Shown: in pieces, positions 36,389 through 47,452 of the stretch | Numbering within the stretch: position 1 is the stretch's first letter | Layout of the letters: the number at the start of each line of letters is the position of its first letter | Origin: Acidisoma sp. L85 | GTDB taxonomy: Bacteria; Pseudomonadota; Alphaproteobacteria; Acetobacterales; Acetobacteraceae | Direction of reading: 5' to 3' | Assembly (NCBI RefSeq): GCF_009765865.1 | Contig: NZ_LMUQ01000061.1 | Location: forward strand, 174,112 to 238,111 | DNA: 64,000 nt | Notes under the pieces: model-generated | The model's database searches: none | Told to the model about the DNA's origin: nothing | What the model saw: only the letters and a program-made list of their open reading frames with translations | Position numbers and translations under genes: made by a program

Positions 36389-37896
36389 GCGCTCATCAGA
36401 TAATCACTGGTCTCCGGGGGAAGCTCGTCATGCTCCGGCGCGATCTCTCCAGTGGCGAGTTCGCGGTAGAGTTCGGCATAGAGCCGGGCGGAGCGGCGCC
36501 ATGAGACATCGGTCCGCATACCGTTCCTCTGGATACGGCGCCAGAGCGCCGGTTTGCGCCAGAGGGCGGCGACGCGCAGCACGGCGGATTCCAGCATCTC
36601 GACGGAGGGTGGCGCGAATTGGATGCCGGTGCCGATGCCTTCCGCGCGCGCCATTTCGTTGGCGTCGATGACCGTATCCGACAGGCCGCCGACGCGCGCC
36701 ACCACCGGCACGCAGCCGTAGCGCAAAGCATATAGCTGAGTGAGCCCGCAGGGCTCGAAGCGCGATGGCAGCAACAGCGCGTCGGCGCCGGCCTGGATGA
36801 GATGGCCGAGTTCCTCGTCATATCCAATGACGCAGCCGACGCGACCAGGATAAGCCGTCACCGCGTCACGCACCGCGCGCTCCATGCCGCGGTCGCCCTG
36901 GCCGATGATGGCGACTTGCGCTCCGGTGCCGAGGATCAGCGGCAAGGCATCCAGCAGCAGGTCGATGCCCTTCTGCCAGGTGAGGCGGCTGACCAGGCCG
37001 AGGACCAGGACATCCGTATCCTCATGCAAACCGACGCGGCGCTGCAAGGTCAGCTTATTGACGCGCCGTGGCTTGATATGAGCGCGATCGAACTTGGCGG
37101 AGATCAGGTCATCGGCCGACGGATCCCAAACGCTTTCGTCGATGCCGTTGAGGATGCCTTGCAGATCGACGATGCGGTCCCGCAACAGCCCGCCGAGGCC
37201 CATGCCGCCTTCGAGCGTGCAGATCTCCTCGGCGTAGCGCGGCGAGACGGTCGTGATGCGGTCGGCGAGCTGGATGCCGGCTTTGAGGAAGCCGATTCCG
37301 CCGTAATATTCCACGCCATCGACGCCCATCGCCTCGGGCGGCAGACCAAGCTGTTCGAGCAGTTCGGGGCCGTATTGGCCCTGGAAGGCGAGGTTGTGGA
37401 TCGTCATGATGGTGGCGGGCCGGTCGTTGCCGCCGCGATAGTGGAGATAGGCTGGAGTTAGCCCGGCTTGCCAATCATGGGCGTGCACGACATCGGGCCG
37501 GTATCCGGCGACCTCTCCCAGCCCGATCGCGGCGCCGACCGCGCTCAAGGCCGCGAAACGGATCGGATTGTCCGACCAGTTCTCGCCGTCTGGCCCGACG
37601 TACGGGTTGCCGACGCGGGCATAGAGATGCGGCGCATCGATGACGATCAGGTCGAGCCCCGCTGCGGTGGCCCGCAACAGCGTGGCGGGGGCGCCGAAGA
37701 GGTTCTGAAACTCGTGGATCGCGACCGCGTTGCTGATCTTCGCGAGCACGGCGGGATAGCCGGGCAGCAGCGTGGTGGTGGCGATCCCCTCTGGCCGCAA
37801 GAAGGCCGGCAGCGAACCCGCGACATCCGCCAGTCCACCCGTCTTGATGAGCGGGAAGAGTTCGGAAACGACCGAGAGAACCGCGACGGGTTTCAA
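36385..37896 (-). CDS. glgA: Glycogen synthase (ADP-glucose)
   Basis: 503 residues, GT5 glycosyltransferase. The N-terminal [13 protein letters not shown] binds ADP-glucose, and the C-terminal [18 protein letters not shown] is the sugar-nucleotide signature. It builds alpha-1,4 chains. It begins 15 bases after the glgB stop and overlaps the fusion gene by four bases. No glgC is present in the operon, so its ADP-glucose source must be elsewhere. Confidence 0.95.
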   Translation of the reverse strand: MKPVAVLSVVSELFPLIKTGGLADVAGSLPAFLRPEGIATTTLLPGYPAVLAKISNAVAIHEFQNLFGAPATLLRATAAGLDLIVIDAPHLYARVGNPYVGPDGENWSDNPIRFAALSAVGAAIGLGEVAGYRPDVVHAHDWQAGLTPAYLHYRGGNDRPATIMTIHNLAFQGQYGPELLEQLGLPPEAMGVDGVEYYGGIGFLKAGIQLADRITTVSPRYAEEICTLEGGMGLGGLLRDRIVDLQGILNGIDESVWDPSADDLISAKFDRAHIKPRRVNKLTLQRRVGLHEDTDVLVLGLVSRLTWQKGIDLLLDALPLILGTGAQVAIIGQGDRGMERAVRDAVTAYPGRVGCVIGYDEELGHLIQAGADALLLPSRFEPCGLTQLYALRYGCVPVVARVGGLSDTVIDANEMARAEGIGTGIQFAPPSVEMLESAVLRVAALWRKPALWRRIQRNGMRTDVSWRRSARLYAELYRELATGEIAPEHDELPPETSDYLMSA

Positions 37897-37911
37897 CCGA
37901 GGGCCTTTCCG

Positions 37912-40170
37912 TTAGGAACCGAAGGAGACCGGAATGTATTCCAGGTAGATCGTCGCCAACGGAGGGATGGTAATCGCAGCGGAGTGGGGATGACCATGGC
38001 TCGGCACGTCTTCCGCCCAGATTCTGCCCATATTGCCGATACCGCTGCCGCCAAATTCGGCGGCGTCGGTATTGAGGATCTCGTCCCAGCGGCCGCCATG
38101 CGGCAGGCCGATGCGGTAGCCCTCGCGCGGGACCGGCGTCATGTTGCTAATCACCAGCACGGGACGCCGTGACCCCTCGCCGCCGAACCGCAGCCAGGCA
38201 TAAACGGACTGCGCGGCGTCATCGCCCACGACCCATTGGAAACCCTCGGGCTCGCAATCCCGCTCATGCAAAGCTGGCGTGTGCCGATAGGCATGATTGA
38301 GTTGGCGGACGAGCGATTGCACGCCGGAATGGAGCGGATACTGGGTGAGATGCCAGTCGAGGCTCCGCTCGGCATTCCATTCCTCCGACTGGGCGAATTC
38401 CTGCCCCATGAACAGCAACTTCTTGCCGGGCATACCCCACATGAAGCCGTAATACGCGCGCAGATTTGCGAAACGCTGCCATTCGTCTCCCGGCATCTTG
38501 CCGATGATCGAGTGTTTCCCATGCACCACTTCGTCATGTGACAGCGGCAAGACGAAATTCTCGGTGAAGGCATAGACCATGCCGAAAGTCATCAGGTGGT
38601 GGTGCCACTGCCGATGCACCGGCTCCTTCGACATGTAATCGAGGGTGTCGTGCATCCAGCCCATGTTCCACTTGAAGCCAAACCCCAGCCCGCCGAGATA
38701 GGTCGGCGCTGACACGCCCGGCCAGGCGGTCGATTCCTCCGCGATCATCGTGGTGCCGGGCTGCAGCGAATAAGTCAGTTCGTTGACACGGCGCAGGAAT
38801 GCAACGGACTCACGGTTCTCGTTGGAGCCGTCGTCATTGGGGATCCACTCGCCCGGCTGCCGCGAGTAATCGAGATACAGCATCGAGGCGACGGCATCCA
38901 CGCGCAGGCCATCGACGTGGTAGACATCGAGCCAATAGACCGCGTTTGAGACGAGTGTCGCACTCACCTCGCGCCGACCGAAATTAAAGATCGCGGTGTT
39001 CCAATCGGGATGGAACCCCTTGCGCGGATCGGCGTGATCATAAAGCGCTGTGCCGTCAAAGTTTGAGAGGCCGTGCGCATCGACCGGGAAATGCGCCGGC
39101 ACCCAATCCAGCAGCACGGAAATCCCCGCCTGATGCGCACGATCGACGAAACGCGCGAAGGCCGCGGGATCACCGAAACGACGGGTGGGCGCGAAAAGTC
39201 CAACCGGCTGATACCCCCAGGAAATGTCGAGGGGATGCTCGCTGATCGGCATGAGTTCGAGATGGGTGAAGCCCATGTGATGGGCATAGGGGATCAGTTT
39301 GTCGCCGAGTTCGTCATAGGTCAGGAAGCGATTGCCCTCGCCGCGCTGCCACGAGCCTAGGTGAACCTCGTAGATCGAGATTGGCTTGCGGCGCGGATCG
39401 CCTTGCGCGCGGCTGGCGAGATGCGCCTCGTCGTGCCAGGAGAAATTGTCGATGCGCGCCGTCATCGAGGCGGTCGAAGGCCGCATTTCGGCGGAGAAGC
39501 CGACCGGATCGGCCTTCAGCGGCAACAACTCGCCGCCCGCGCCAACGATCTCGTATTTATAGGCGACACCCTCACCCAGTTCAGGTGCGAAAATCTCCCA
39601 GACGCCTACGCCGAGGCGTTTGCGCATCTGGTGACGCCGGCCATCCCAACCGTTGAAGTCACCGACCACCGCGACGCGGCGCGCATTCGGCGCCCAGACC
39701 GCGAAATGAACGCCCGGAACGCCCTCATGCTCGATGAGATGCGCACCCAGCCGCTCATAGATGCGCTGATGCGTGCCTTCCGCGAGAAGATAGTCGTCGA
39801 GCGAGCCGAGCACCGGACCGAAAGCGTAGGGATCGTGGATCTCCCAAACGCCACCGGCATTGCGGGCACGCAGCTTGTACTGCGTGTCGCTCTCCAGGTT
39901 GGGAACCAGACCCTCGAAGAAGCCGTGCGAGTGGCGCGAGCCGAGCGATCCGATCAACGTGCCGTCGAGGCCGATCACCTCCAGGGTTTCGGCATGCGGT
40001 ACGAAAGCACGCACCGCGATCCCCGCATCGGTGTCATGGACACCCAGGATCGCGAAAGGATCGCCATGACGGGCGCCGAGGATCGCCATGAGGTCTGGCT
40101 CCGGCACCCGCCAATCGGTGACGCGGCGAAGACCACGCTCGCGCTCACCGATGGCCGGGCGGCGGCTCAC
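37912..40170 (-). CDS. glgB: 1,4-alpha-glucan branching enzyme
   Basis: 752 residues, GH13. Two N-terminal CBM48-type modules precede the barrel with nucleophile [11 protein letters not shown], acid IAEESTAWP and [10 protein letters not shown]. It forms alpha-1,6 branches. The start is GTG 40170, which overlaps the glgP stop by four bases; a start at 40281 would lie wholly inside glgP. Translational coupling to glgP is likely. Confidence 0.95.
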   Translation of the reverse strand: MSRRPAIGERERGLRRVTDWRVPEPDLMAILGARHGDPFAILGVHDTDAGIAVRAFVPHAETLEVIGLDGTLIGSLGSRHSHGFFEGLVPNLESDTQYKLRARNAGGVWEIHDPYAFGPVLGSLDDYLLAEGTHQRIYERLGAHLIEHEGVPGVHFAVWAPNARRVAVVGDFNGWDGRRHQMRKRLGVGVWEIFAPELGEGVAYKYEIVGAGGELLPLKADPVGFSAEMRPSTASMTARIDNFSWHDEAHLASRAQGDPRRKPISIYEVHLGSWQRGEGNRFLTYDELGDKLIPYAHHMGFTHLELMPISEHPLDISWGYQPVGLFAPTRRFGDPAAFARFVDRAHQAGISVLLDWVPAHFPVDAHGLSNFDGTALYDHADPRKGFHPDWNTAIFNFGRREVSATLVSNAVYWLDVYHVDGLRVDAVASMLYLDYSRQPGEWIPNDDGSNENRESVAFLRRVNELTYSLQPGTTMIAEESTAWPGVSAPTYLGGLGFGFKWNMGWMHDTLDYMSKEPVHRQWHHHLMTFGMVYAFTENFVLPLSHDEVVHGKHSIIGKMPGDEWQRFANLRAYYGFMWGMPGKKLLFMGQEFAQSEEWNAERSLDWHLTQYPLHSGVQSLVRQLNHAYRHTPALHERDCEPEGFQWVVGDDAAQSVYAWLRFGGEGSRRPVLVISNMTPVPREGYRIGLPHGGRWDEILNTDAAEFGGSGIGNMGRIWAEDVPSHGHPHSAAITIPPLATIYLEYIPVSFGS

Positions 40171-42671
40171 GGCGCGGACCAGGTGGGCACGTTCCACAGC
40201 TCCGACGCGTATTCGCGGATCGAACGGTCGGAGGAAAACCAGCCCATGCCGGCGGTGTTGAGGATCGCCGAGCGCCGCCATTGCGCCGTTTGACGCCAGC
40301 GTGCTCCGACATCGCGCTGCCGCGCGTAGTATGACTCGAAATCGGCGGCGACGAGGAAGTAGTCGTGATGGCGGACGATATCCATGAGGCCGCGATAGCG
40401 GTCCGGCTCGTCCGGGGAGAAGTTGCCGTGTTCGACCGCAGAGACGACTTCCGAGAACACCTCGGATTGCTCGATGAGCGATGAGAAGTCGATGCCGTCA
40501 CGGCGCCGTGCCTCGACCTCATGCGCTTCCATGCCGAAGATGAAGATATTGTCGGGGCCGACGCGTTCGAGCATTTCAACATTCGCGCCGTCGAGCGTGC
40601 CGATCGTCAGCGCGCCGTTCAACCCGAGTTTCATATTGCCGGTGCCGGACGCCTCCATTCCCGCCGTGGAAATCTGCTCCGACAGATCCGCCGCCGGGAT
40701 GATAATCTCCGCAAGGCTCACATTGTAGTTGGGAAGGAAGACGACCTTAAGGGCGTCGCGTACCACAGGGTCGCTATTGATCACCCTGGCCACGTCGTGG
40801 ATGAGCTTGATGATGAGCTTCGCGCGATGGTAGCTCGGCGCGGCCTTGCCAGCGAAGATCTTCACCCGCGGCGTCCAGTCCCGGAAGGGCTGCGCGCGGA
40901 TCGCGTTATAAAGCGCGATGGTTTCCAGGATGTTCAGCAACTGGCGCTTGTATTCGTGGATGCGCTTGATCTGCACATCGAACATCGCCCCGGGATTGAG
41001 GCGAATCTGCATTTGGTCGGAAACCAAAGTCGCCAGCGCTTCCTTATTCGCCAGCTTCACCTTGGCGAAACTCTCCTGGAAGCCGGCGTCGTCGGCGAAA
41101 GGCTTCAGTTGTTCGAAAGCGCCTTCGTTGTCGAGGAAGCCATCGCCGATTGTCTCGCGCAGCAAAGCGGTGAGGCGTGGGTTGGCCTCGTACAGCCAAC
41201 GGCGGAAGGTGATGCCATTGGTCTTGTTGTTGATCCGGTCCGGATACATGGCGTGGAAATCGCGGAACACGGTTTGCCGCATCAGATCGGTGTGGAGCGC
41301 GGAAACCCCGTTGATCTTGTGCGAACCGAGGAAGGACAAATGCCCCATGCGGACCCTCCGGCCGTGTTGCTCATCGACCAGAGAGAGGGTCGAGAGAAGC
41401 CGATCATCCTCCGGATGCGCTTTATTCACATCATCCAGGAACGTCACGTTGATCATGTAGAGAATTTGCATATGGCGCGGCAGCAGCCGCTCCATCAGCG
41501 AGACCGGCCAGCTTTCCAGTGCCTCGGGCAGCAAAGTGTGGTTCGTGTAGCAGAAGGTTTTCTGCACGATGCCCCAGGCTTCGGCCCACTCAATATGATG
41601 GACATCGACCAGGATGCGCATGAGCTCGACGATGGCGATCGAAGGATGCGTGTCGTTGAGCTGGATGGCGGCCTTGTCCGGCAAGGTCCGGATCGTGCCG
41701 AAGGTTTGCAGATGCCGCCGGATGAGATCCTGCAAGGACGCGGCGGCGAAGAAATACTCCTGCCGCAGCCGCAACTCCTGACCGGCTGGCGTCTCGTCGC
41801 TGGGATACAAAACGCGCGAGATCGCCTCGACCCGTGCGCGTTCGCTGATGGCGCCGACATGGTCACCGAGGTTGAAGGCGTCGAGGCGGATCGGGTCAAC
41901 CGCGCGGGCAGACCACAGCCGCAGCGTATTCACATGCCGCCCGCGCCAGCCGACGATCGGAATGTCATAGGCGACGGCCGATACGCGCTCCGCCGGATGC
42001 CAGACGTGCTGGACCTCGGAGTCGAGCTGGGACACGGCCTCAACCGAGCCGCCGAAGCCGATGTCGTAGGAGATTTCGGCGCGTTCGAACTGCCAGGGAT
42101 TGCCCAGCTCAAGCCAATCCTCGGGGAATTCGAGCTGGTAGCCGCCCTTGATGAGCTGACGGAACAGCCCGTGATCGTAGCGGATGCCATAGCCGAAAGC
42201 CGGGATCGCCAGGCTCGACATGCTCTCCAGGTAGCAGGCCGCGAGCCGCCCGAGACCGCCATTGCCAAGCGCCGCATCCGGTTCCATCTGGCGGATCGCG
42301 TCGAAACTCACCCCAAGGCTTTCGAGGGCCTGCAAGGCGTCATTCTCGATGCCGAGGTTGGAGAGGCTGTCGCGGAGCTGACGACCGATCAGGAACTCGA
42401 GCGAGAGGTAGTAGACCCGCTTGCTGCCGCTCGAATAGGCGCTCTTGGTGCTTGCATGCCAGCGCTCGACCACCTTGTCGCGCACCGCGAGCGCGGTCGA
42501 TACGTACCAATCGCGGTCATTCGCCGAGGCGCGGGTCTTGCCGACCATGTAGTAAAGCTTTTGCAGAATGCTCTCGCGCATCGCCGCTACGGGCTCCTGC
42601 GCGACAGATGACGGCGGGGGCGCCGCTTCTTCAGTGGTTGCCTCGTTCTCGATCCGATCCGCTAGCGTCAC
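40167..42671 (-). CDS. glgP: Glycogen phosphorylase
   Basis: 834 residues. Releases glucose-1-phosphate from glycogen using PLP; the PLP-lysine segment [14 protein letters not shown] is near residue 660. The start is GTG 42671, preceded six bases by AAGGAG; the upstream extension is basic and implausible. First gene of glgP-glgB-glgA-glgX/malQ, divergent from treY with a 386-base shared promoter region. Confidence 0.95.
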   Translation of the reverse strand: MTLADRIENEATTEEAAPPPSSVAQEPVAAMRESILQKLYYMVGKTRASANDRDWYVSTALAVRDKVVERWHASTKSAYSSGSKRVYYLSLEFLIGRQLRDSLSNLGIENDALQALESLGVSFDAIRQMEPDAALGNGGLGRLAACYLESMSSLAIPAFGYGIRYDHGLFRQLIKGGYQLEFPEDWLELGNPWQFERAEISYDIGFGGSVEAVSQLDSEVQHVWHPAERVSAVAYDIPIVGWRGRHVNTLRLWSARAVDPIRLDAFNLGDHVGAISERARVEAISRVLYPSDETPAGQELRLRQEYFFAAASLQDLIRRHLQTFGTIRTLPDKAAIQLNDTHPSIAIVELMRILVDVHHIEWAEAWGIVQKTFCYTNHTLLPEALESWPVSLMERLLPRHMQILYMINVTFLDDVNKAHPEDDRLLSTLSLVDEQHGRRVRMGHLSFLGSHKINGVSALHTDLMRQTVFRDFHAMYPDRINNKTNGITFRRWLYEANPRLTALLRETIGDGFLDNEGAFEQLKPFADDAGFQESFAKVKLANKEALATLVSDQMQIRLNPGAMFDVQIKRIHEYKRQLLNILETIALYNAIRAQPFRDWTPRVKIFAGKAAPSYHRAKLIIKLIHDVARVINSDPVVRDALKVVFLPNYNVSLAEIIIPAADLSEQISTAGMEASGTGNMKLGLNGALTIGTLDGANVEMLERVGPDNIFIFGMEAHEVEARRRDGIDFSSLIEQSEVFSEVVSAVEHGNFSPDEPDRYRGLMDIVRHHDYFLVAADFESYYARQRDVGARWRQTAQWRRSAILNTAGMGWFSSDRSIREYASELWNVPTWSAP

Positions 42672-43057
42672 GAGTAGCTCCTTGTGGTGATGGACCGGCC
42701 AATCGCCGGGCGGCACGTCGTTTCGGCACGTCGGACGCAGACGACGGGCGAAGAACCGGCCCTCCCGCCGCACAGCTTGCGCAGGATGGCGCACGAAGAA
42801 AAGGGCCAAACCGCTGGCCAGGCGCCGCCGGCTAGACGGTTGCCGCTTGGCCGGGGCCTATGACCTCGTGGTGTCGGCTCAACTGTCCGTGACCGGCGAC
42901 GTCGATGCAATGGCCTCGCCACGGGTGGCGCTGGACGTCCTCTCGGGCGTCCCCAACTCTGCCATTCTCGCGTCTCCAGCCCTGGGGTCGCTCAAACGCC
43001 ATTGATTGGCGTAGGGCGGACCCGTCACTCTCTCCTCGGTTATGCAAGGACGACGCC
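42672..43057. other. Intergenic region between glgP and treY
   Basis: 386 bases with no gene. It must hold the promoters of both divergent operons. I see the hairpin CGCCAC-GG-GTGGCG at 42917-42930 and a small palindrome CGACGTCG at 42897-42904, plus AAGGA before treY. I cannot identify an operator for a known regulator. Confidence 0.6.
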
Positions 43058-45631
43058 ATGGCGGTTCCTCTTCGTGCGACCTACCGGCTCCAGTTCCACA
43101 AGGGGTTTACCTTCTTCGATGCTGTGTCGCAGGTTCCCTATCTCAGCCGGCTCGGCATCAGCCACGTCTATGCCTCGCCCATCCTGATGGCGCGGCCCGG
43201 CTCGACCCATGGCTATGACGGCATCGATCCAAGCCGCATCAATCCGGAGCTTGGCGGGGAGGATGGCTTTTCAGCGCTCGTTTCGGCCTGCCGCGCGGCA
43301 GGGCTCGGGCTCATCATCGACATCGTGCCGAACCATCTGGCGGTCGATAGCCTCAATCCGCTGTGGATGGAGGTGCTGGAACTTGGGCGAGCGGCGCCTG
43401 CCGCCAGCGTCTTCGACATCGACTGGGCGAAGGGGCCGATCGTCTTGCCGACGCTTGGCAAGACCCTGAACGACGCGATGGGAGCCGGCGAAATTGCGCT
43501 GCGGGTCGATTGGGAGTCGGCGCGCATTCTTGTCACCTACTTCGACAATTTCTGGCCGCTGCGGGCCGAGAGCGTCAGTGCCATCTTGCAAATGGCGTCC
43601 GAGAAAGCCGGGCCGTCACTGGATGGCCTGGCCAATGCCTGGCAGGCGCTTGAGGGACCGTCGCAAACCTTGCCGGACGAAATCCTGCGTGCGCGGCGCG
43701 GTCTGCGCGGCCTTGGTGTGGAGGCGCGCCGGCATGTCGAGGATGCGGTGGCGCGGGAAGATATTGGGCATCTGCTGCACCGGCAGCATTGGCTGCTGAC
43801 GCATTGGCGGGCAGAGAGCGACCGTCTGACCTATCGGCGGTTCTTCAATATCACCGGCCTGATCGGTGTCCGCGTGGAAGACCATGCGGTTTTCGAGCGT
43901 ATCCACGCGCGGCCACTTGCAATGGTGCGGGCCGGCGAGGTCGATGGGCTGCGGATCGATCATATCGACGGGCTGGCGGATCCGACGGCGTATTGCGGGC
44001 AGCTCCGCCGCGCGGTGAAGCCGGATACGATTTTGCTCATCGAGAAAATTCTCGGCCGCGAGGAGCCGCTGCGGAATTGGCCGATCACCGGCACCACCGG
44101 CTACGAGCGGCTGAACGACATTAACGGCTTGTTCGTCGATCCCGACGGATGGCGTGCGTTGGATGGCTATCTGGTGAGCCGCGGTGCTCTGGCGGCCGAA
44201 CCGGAAGCCCGGCTAGCGGCGGCTAAGGCCTTCGTGCTCCGCACGAGCTTTGTCGCGGAGGTCAATAAGCTCGGCGAACTCGCCTTGCGGCTGGCGAAGG
44301 ACGATCCGCGGGCCGCCGACTTCGGGCCCTCGACGTTGCGGGACGGGATCGTGGCGCTGCTCATCCGGTTTCCGGTGTATCGCAGCTATGGGCCGGATAC
44401 GGGGTCGGATCCGGCGGATCATGCGCCTTGGGAAGCGGCGCTCGGTCTCGTCACTGAGCATGACAACCCCTGGGTGGCGCAGGCGGCCCGGTTCCTGGTG
44501 GCGCGGGTGGCCAAAACGACCGACACGATCGCGGAGGAGTTCGTTCGCCGCTTCCAGCAGCTCAGCGGCCCAGCCATGGCGAAAGGACTGGAGGATACCG
44601 AGTTCTACCGCAGCGTCGCGTTGAGTTCAGTCAATGAGGTGGGCGGCGATCTTGCCCAGCCCTGGCGCAGTGCTGAGGAGTTCCACGCGATCTTCACCGC
44701 CCGCGCAGCGGAGGGACGGCAGGATCTCATTCCTCTCGCGACCCATGACACCAAGCGCGGGCCGGAGACCAGGGCGCGGATCAATGCGCTCTCACTTTGG
44801 CCGCAAGAATGGATCGAGGCCTTTGAGAGCTGGCACGAGATCAACGCTCCGCTGTTCAAGACGGTGGCGGGTGAGGCGGCGCCCGATCCGATCGATGAGT
44901 GGCTGATCTATCAGACGCTGCTCGGGGCATGGCCGATCTCGGTCGAGCGGCTCTCCGAATACCTCACCAAGGCGATGCGGGAGGCGAAGCGGCGGAGCTT
45001 TTGGGAGAATCCCAACGAGGAATACGAGGCCGCCGTGCAAGGTTTCGCCAAGGCTCTGGTGCAGGGCAAGACGAGTGAGGCTTTCCGCGCACAGCTTGAT
45101 CGCGCGGTCGTGGCGGTTGAGCCAACGGCGCGGGTCCATGCGATTGCCCAGACGATTCTCCAACTGACGCTGCCGGGCACGCCTGACATTTATCAGGGCA
45201 CGGAGTTCTGGGATCGCAGCCTGGTCGATCCCGACAATCGCCGTCCGGTGGATTATGCGGCACGTGCCGCCGTTCTGGCGGAAGCGTCCCCCCTCAGTCT
45301 CGCCAGCCGCAATGATGGCTTCGCGAAGCTGACAGTGACGCATCGGCTTTTAGCGTTGCGTGCGAGCGAATTGGCGTTGTTTCAACACGGCGATTACCGG
45401 GCGGTGGCGCTAGCCGGCGGCGCGGGGTGGCTCGGTTTCACGCGTAGTCACGGAGATCGGCACCTTCTCGTTGTGGTGCCGACGCGGTGGAGTGGCGATG
45501 GCGGGTTGTCGCTTCCGCCGGAGGTTGAGACGGGTTGGAGGGACGTGTTGACGGGTGTCGAAGTTGCCGCAGCGGATGGGAGGAAGCGTGACGCAAGCTG
45601 GCCGTTTATTGTTGCGACGCGGGTTGGGTGA
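43058..45631 (+). CDS. treY: Malto-oligosyltrehalose synthase
   Basis: 857 residues, GH13. Converts the reducing end of maltodextrin into a terminal trehalose unit. Motifs: DIVPNHLAV, DGLRIDHIDGLADP with the nucleophile, LLIEKILGRE with the acid, and HDTKRGPETRAR. ATG 43058 has AAGGA eleven bases upstream. Normally paired with treZ, which I do not find here; GlgX in the adjacent operon could supply the debranched substrate. Confidence 0.93.
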   Translation: MAVPLRATYRLQFHKGFTFFDAVSQVPYLSRLGISHVYASPILMARPGSTHGYDGIDPSRINPELGGEDGFSALVSACRAAGLGLIIDIVPNHLAVDSLNPLWMEVLELGRAAPAASVFDIDWAKGPIVLPTLGKTLNDAMGAGEIALRVDWESARILVTYFDNFWPLRAESVSAILQMASEKAGPSLDGLANAWQALEGPSQTLPDEILRARRGLRGLGVEARRHVEDAVAREDIGHLLHRQHWLLTHWRAESDRLTYRRFFNITGLIGVRVEDHAVFERIHARPLAMVRAGEVDGLRIDHIDGLADPTAYCGQLRRAVKPDTILLIEKILGREEPLRNWPITGTTGYERLNDINGLFVDPDGWRALDGYLVSRGALAAEPEARLAAAKAFVLRTSFVAEVNKLGELALRLAKDDPRAADFGPSTLRDGIVALLIRFPVYRSYGPDTGSDPADHAPWEAALGLVTEHDNPWVAQAARFLVARVAKTTDTIAEEFVRRFQQLSGPAMAKGLEDTEFYRSVALSSVNEVGGDLAQPWRSAEEFHAIFTARAAEGRQDLIPLATHDTKRGPETRARINALSLWPQEWIEAFESWHEINAPLFKTVAGEAAPDPIDEWLIYQTLLGAWPISVERLSEYLTKAMREAKRRSFWENPNEEYEAAVQGFAKALVQGKTSEAFRAQLDRAVVAVEPTARVHAIAQTILQLTLPGTPDIYQGTEFWDRSLVDPDNRRPVDYAARAAVLAEASPLSLASRNDGFAKLTVTHRLLALRASELALFQHGDYRAVALAGGAGWLGFTRSHGDRHLLVVVPTRWSGDGGLSLPPEVETGWRDVLTGVEVAAADGRKRDASWPFIVATRVG

Positions 45632-45753
45632 AGGCCGAGGCGAAGGCCGCTTATGCTCCCGTGCCGAGCGTCGTGGACACAAGAGTGGTCGTGCACGGCG
45701 CGGGGCGGTGATCCTGGTTTGGTAGAGCCAGCTCAGCATGCGGCGATCGCGAG

Positions 45754-45774
45754 CGACTCTTCCGCGGAGAGTCG
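45754..45774. terminator. Hairpin between treY and the repeat-protein gene
   Basis: CGACTCT (45754-45760) pairs perfectly with AGAGTCG (45768-45774), with further pairing inside. It lies between the two converging stops. No T-run, so intrinsic termination is uncertain. Confidence 0.45.
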
Positions 45775-45781
45775 GCCGCGA

Positions 45782-46606
45782 CTAGTCGCGTATGGCTGGA
45801 GAGGCGCGAGGCTTGCTCCGGTTGGCGGCGACGCCAGGAGCGGCCGGTTCTTCGGCGTCGGGGTCGGCACCCTTCTTCCCCATATTGCTGCCGAATAGCG
45901 CAAGTCTCGCAAATGCAGCGAAAGACACCCAGGGGTGTTTTATCTGAAAAGTTGCCGCTCTCATCTGGAAGAATAGTTGCAAAGCTCTCCGACCGAACTC
46001 TCTCGGGCTGATTTTGCCCGCTGCAAGAAGAACATCAAGTTGCCCGGCCCTCTGGAACAACGGCCCAAGGATCATTGCCTGGGGGTTGAAGCCCATCCCT
46101 GGCATCATGCCCATACCCATCCCGTTCATGCCCATGCCGCCGATCCCGTTCATGCCCATGCCCATGCCGGGCAGTCCGCCCATGCCAGGCATCATGCCCA
46201 TGCCGCCGATCCCGTTCATGCCCATGCCCATGCCGGGCAGTCCGCCCATGCCAGGCATCATGCCCACGCCGCCGATACCGTTCACGCCCATGCCCGTGCC
46301 GGGCAGTCCGCCCATGCCCATGCCAGGCATCATGCCGCCGATGCCGTTTACGCCAATGCCTGGAACTCCCCCCGCGTTGGGCAGGCTCGTCGAATTCGGT
46401 TTTGGCGAGGAGGCGGCAGCCCGACGCGGCGGAGATGGCGTTGCCGAACTATGACCCGCGGCCAGACCCGCGACGGAAGCTTGCTTGGTATTCGCGGTCA
46501 GCAGATGGTTCTGGAAGCTGTTAGCAGCGTGGCCCACAGCAGCAGCCTTCGACGGTATCGCAGCGATCCGTCCAATGCTCTGCGTCTGATTGATCGTCTG
46601 TGCCAC
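45782..46606 (-). CDS. Met/Gly-rich 22-residue-repeat protein, function unknown
   Basis: 274 residues that I do not recognise. Residues 1-75 are Ser/Ala/Thr-rich without a signal peptide. Residues about 80-172 are built from units of the type GMMPGMGGLPGMGMGMNGIG, 22 residues each, encoded by four 66-base DNA repeats. The C-terminal 100 residues form amphipathic stretches (PLFQRAGQLDVLL, GRRALQLFFQM) and a Pro/Ala tail. The start is GTG 46606 with GGGGAG seven bases upstream. The opposite strand also has open frames over the repeats, but only this one has natural-looking flanks. A Pho-box-like site lies 38 bases upstream of the start. Metal binding by the methionines is a guess. Confidence 0.7.
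   Translation of the reverse strand: MAQTINQTQSIGRIAAIPSKAAAVGHAANSFQNHLLTANTKQASVAGLAAGHSSATPSPPRRAAASSPKPNSTSLPNAGGVPGIGVNGIGGMMPGMGMGGLPGTGMGVNGIGGVGMMPGMGGLPGMGMGMNGIGGMGMMPGMGGLPGMGMGMNGIGGMGMNGMGMGMMPGMGFNPQAMILGPLFQRAGQLDVLLAAGKISPREFGRRALQLFFQMRAATFQIKHPWVSFAAFARLALFGSNMGKKGADPDAEEPAAPGVAANRSKPRASPAIRD
46137..46400. repeat. Tandem 66-base repeats inside the Met/Gly protein gene
   Basis: Copies start at 46137, 46203, 46269 and 46335, exactly 66 bases apart. Copies 1 and 2 differ at one base; copy 3 has a six-base block shifted; copy 4 is degenerate. Each unit encodes 22 residues on the minus strand. Confidence 0.85.
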
Positions 46607-46644
46607 CTCGCCGCTCCCCTTCAGATCGGAGCGATAGGATCACA

Positions 46645-46662
46645 GTTACATTAAAATGACAT
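46645..46662 (-). promoter_or_regulatory. Candidate Pho box upstream of the Met/Gly-repeat gene
   Basis: On the minus strand two seven-base direct repeats, ATGTCAT and ATGTAAC, are separated by four bases (TTTA). This is the spacing of PhoB-binding sites (CTGTCAT-N4-CTGTCAC). It lies 38 bases before the start codon and just downstream of phoB itself. Confidence 0.5.
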
Positions 46663-46717
46663 TACGATTGCCGCTTCTATCGGCGTCGGCACGTACTAGC
46701 ATGAGCGCCGACAGAGG

Positions 46718-47437
46718 CTACGCCGCCTCCGTATCCAGCGCGTAGCCCGCGGCGCGCACGGTGCGGACAACGTCCAGCTCGCCCTCGCCATTGATCGCCT
46801 TGCGCAGGCGCCGGATATGGACGTCGACGGTGCGCGGCTCGACATGGATCGAGGGGCCCCAGATGGCGTCCAGCAGTTCCTCGCGCGAGAAGACGCGGCG
46901 GGGCCGCTGCATCAGGAACTCCATCAGCCGGTATTCGGTCGGGCCGAGATGCAGCGCGCGGCCGTTGCGGCTGATGCGATGGGCCGCGAGGTCCAGCACA
47001 ATGTCGTGGAAGCGCAGCTCGCCTTTGGCCGGCACCGTGTTGGAGCGGCGCATGAGGGCACGCATCCTGGCCACGAGTGCCTCAGTGCTGAAAGGTTTCG
47101 TCACGTAGTCGTCGGCGCCGGTATTGAGCCCGCGCACAGTGTCCTGATCCTCGCCACGGGCAGAGATCATGATCACCGGCAATTCGCGCATCGCCGGACG
47201 CCTGCGGATCTGACGGCAGACCTCGATGCCGGACAGATGCGGCAGCATCCAGTCAAGCAACACCAGGTCAGGCTTGAGTTCGGAGATGCGGGTCAGCGCC
47301 TCCTCGCCATCGCCGGCTTCCTCGACGCGGAAGCCCTGCTTTTCGAGGTTGTAGCGCAGCATGGTCATGAGCGCGGCCTCGTCCTCGACAATGAGGACGA
47401 GCGGCTTGCTGGAAGCGACGAGGCTTTCCGGGATCAC
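46718..47437 (-). CDS. phoB: Phosphate regulon response regulator PhoB
   Basis: 239 residues. Receiver domain with acidic pocket VEDE, phosphoacceptor D62 in LLDWMLP and K in VTKPF, then an OmpR-type winged helix (HVEPRTVDVHIRRLRKAI). GTG 47437 is preceded by GGAGA. Activated by PhoR in other bacteria, but no phoR lies in this cluster. It begins 15 bases after phoU. Confidence 0.95.
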   Translation of the reverse strand: MIPESLVASSKPLVLIVEDEAALMTMLRYNLEKQGFRVEEAGDGEEALTRISELKPDLVLLDWMLPHLSGIEVCRQIRRRPAMRELPVIMISARGEDQDTVRGLNTGADDYVTKPFSTEALVARMRALMRRSNTVPAKGELRFHDIVLDLAAHRISRNGRALHLGPTEYRLMEFLMQRPRRVFSREELLDAIWGPSIHVEPRTVDVHIRRLRKAINGEGELDVVRTVRAAGYALDTEAA

Positions 47438-47452
47438 GCTGGGTGTCTCCGT

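Noticed and set aside
46137..46400. Possible CRISPR array
   Set aside because: The units are contiguous, with no spacers, in frame with a coding region, and have 22-codon length.
46014..46454. Plus-strand frames reading Pro/Met or His/Ala repeats
   Set aside because: They are the complement of the Met/Gly repeats; flanks on that strand do not look like protein and no ribosome site matches.
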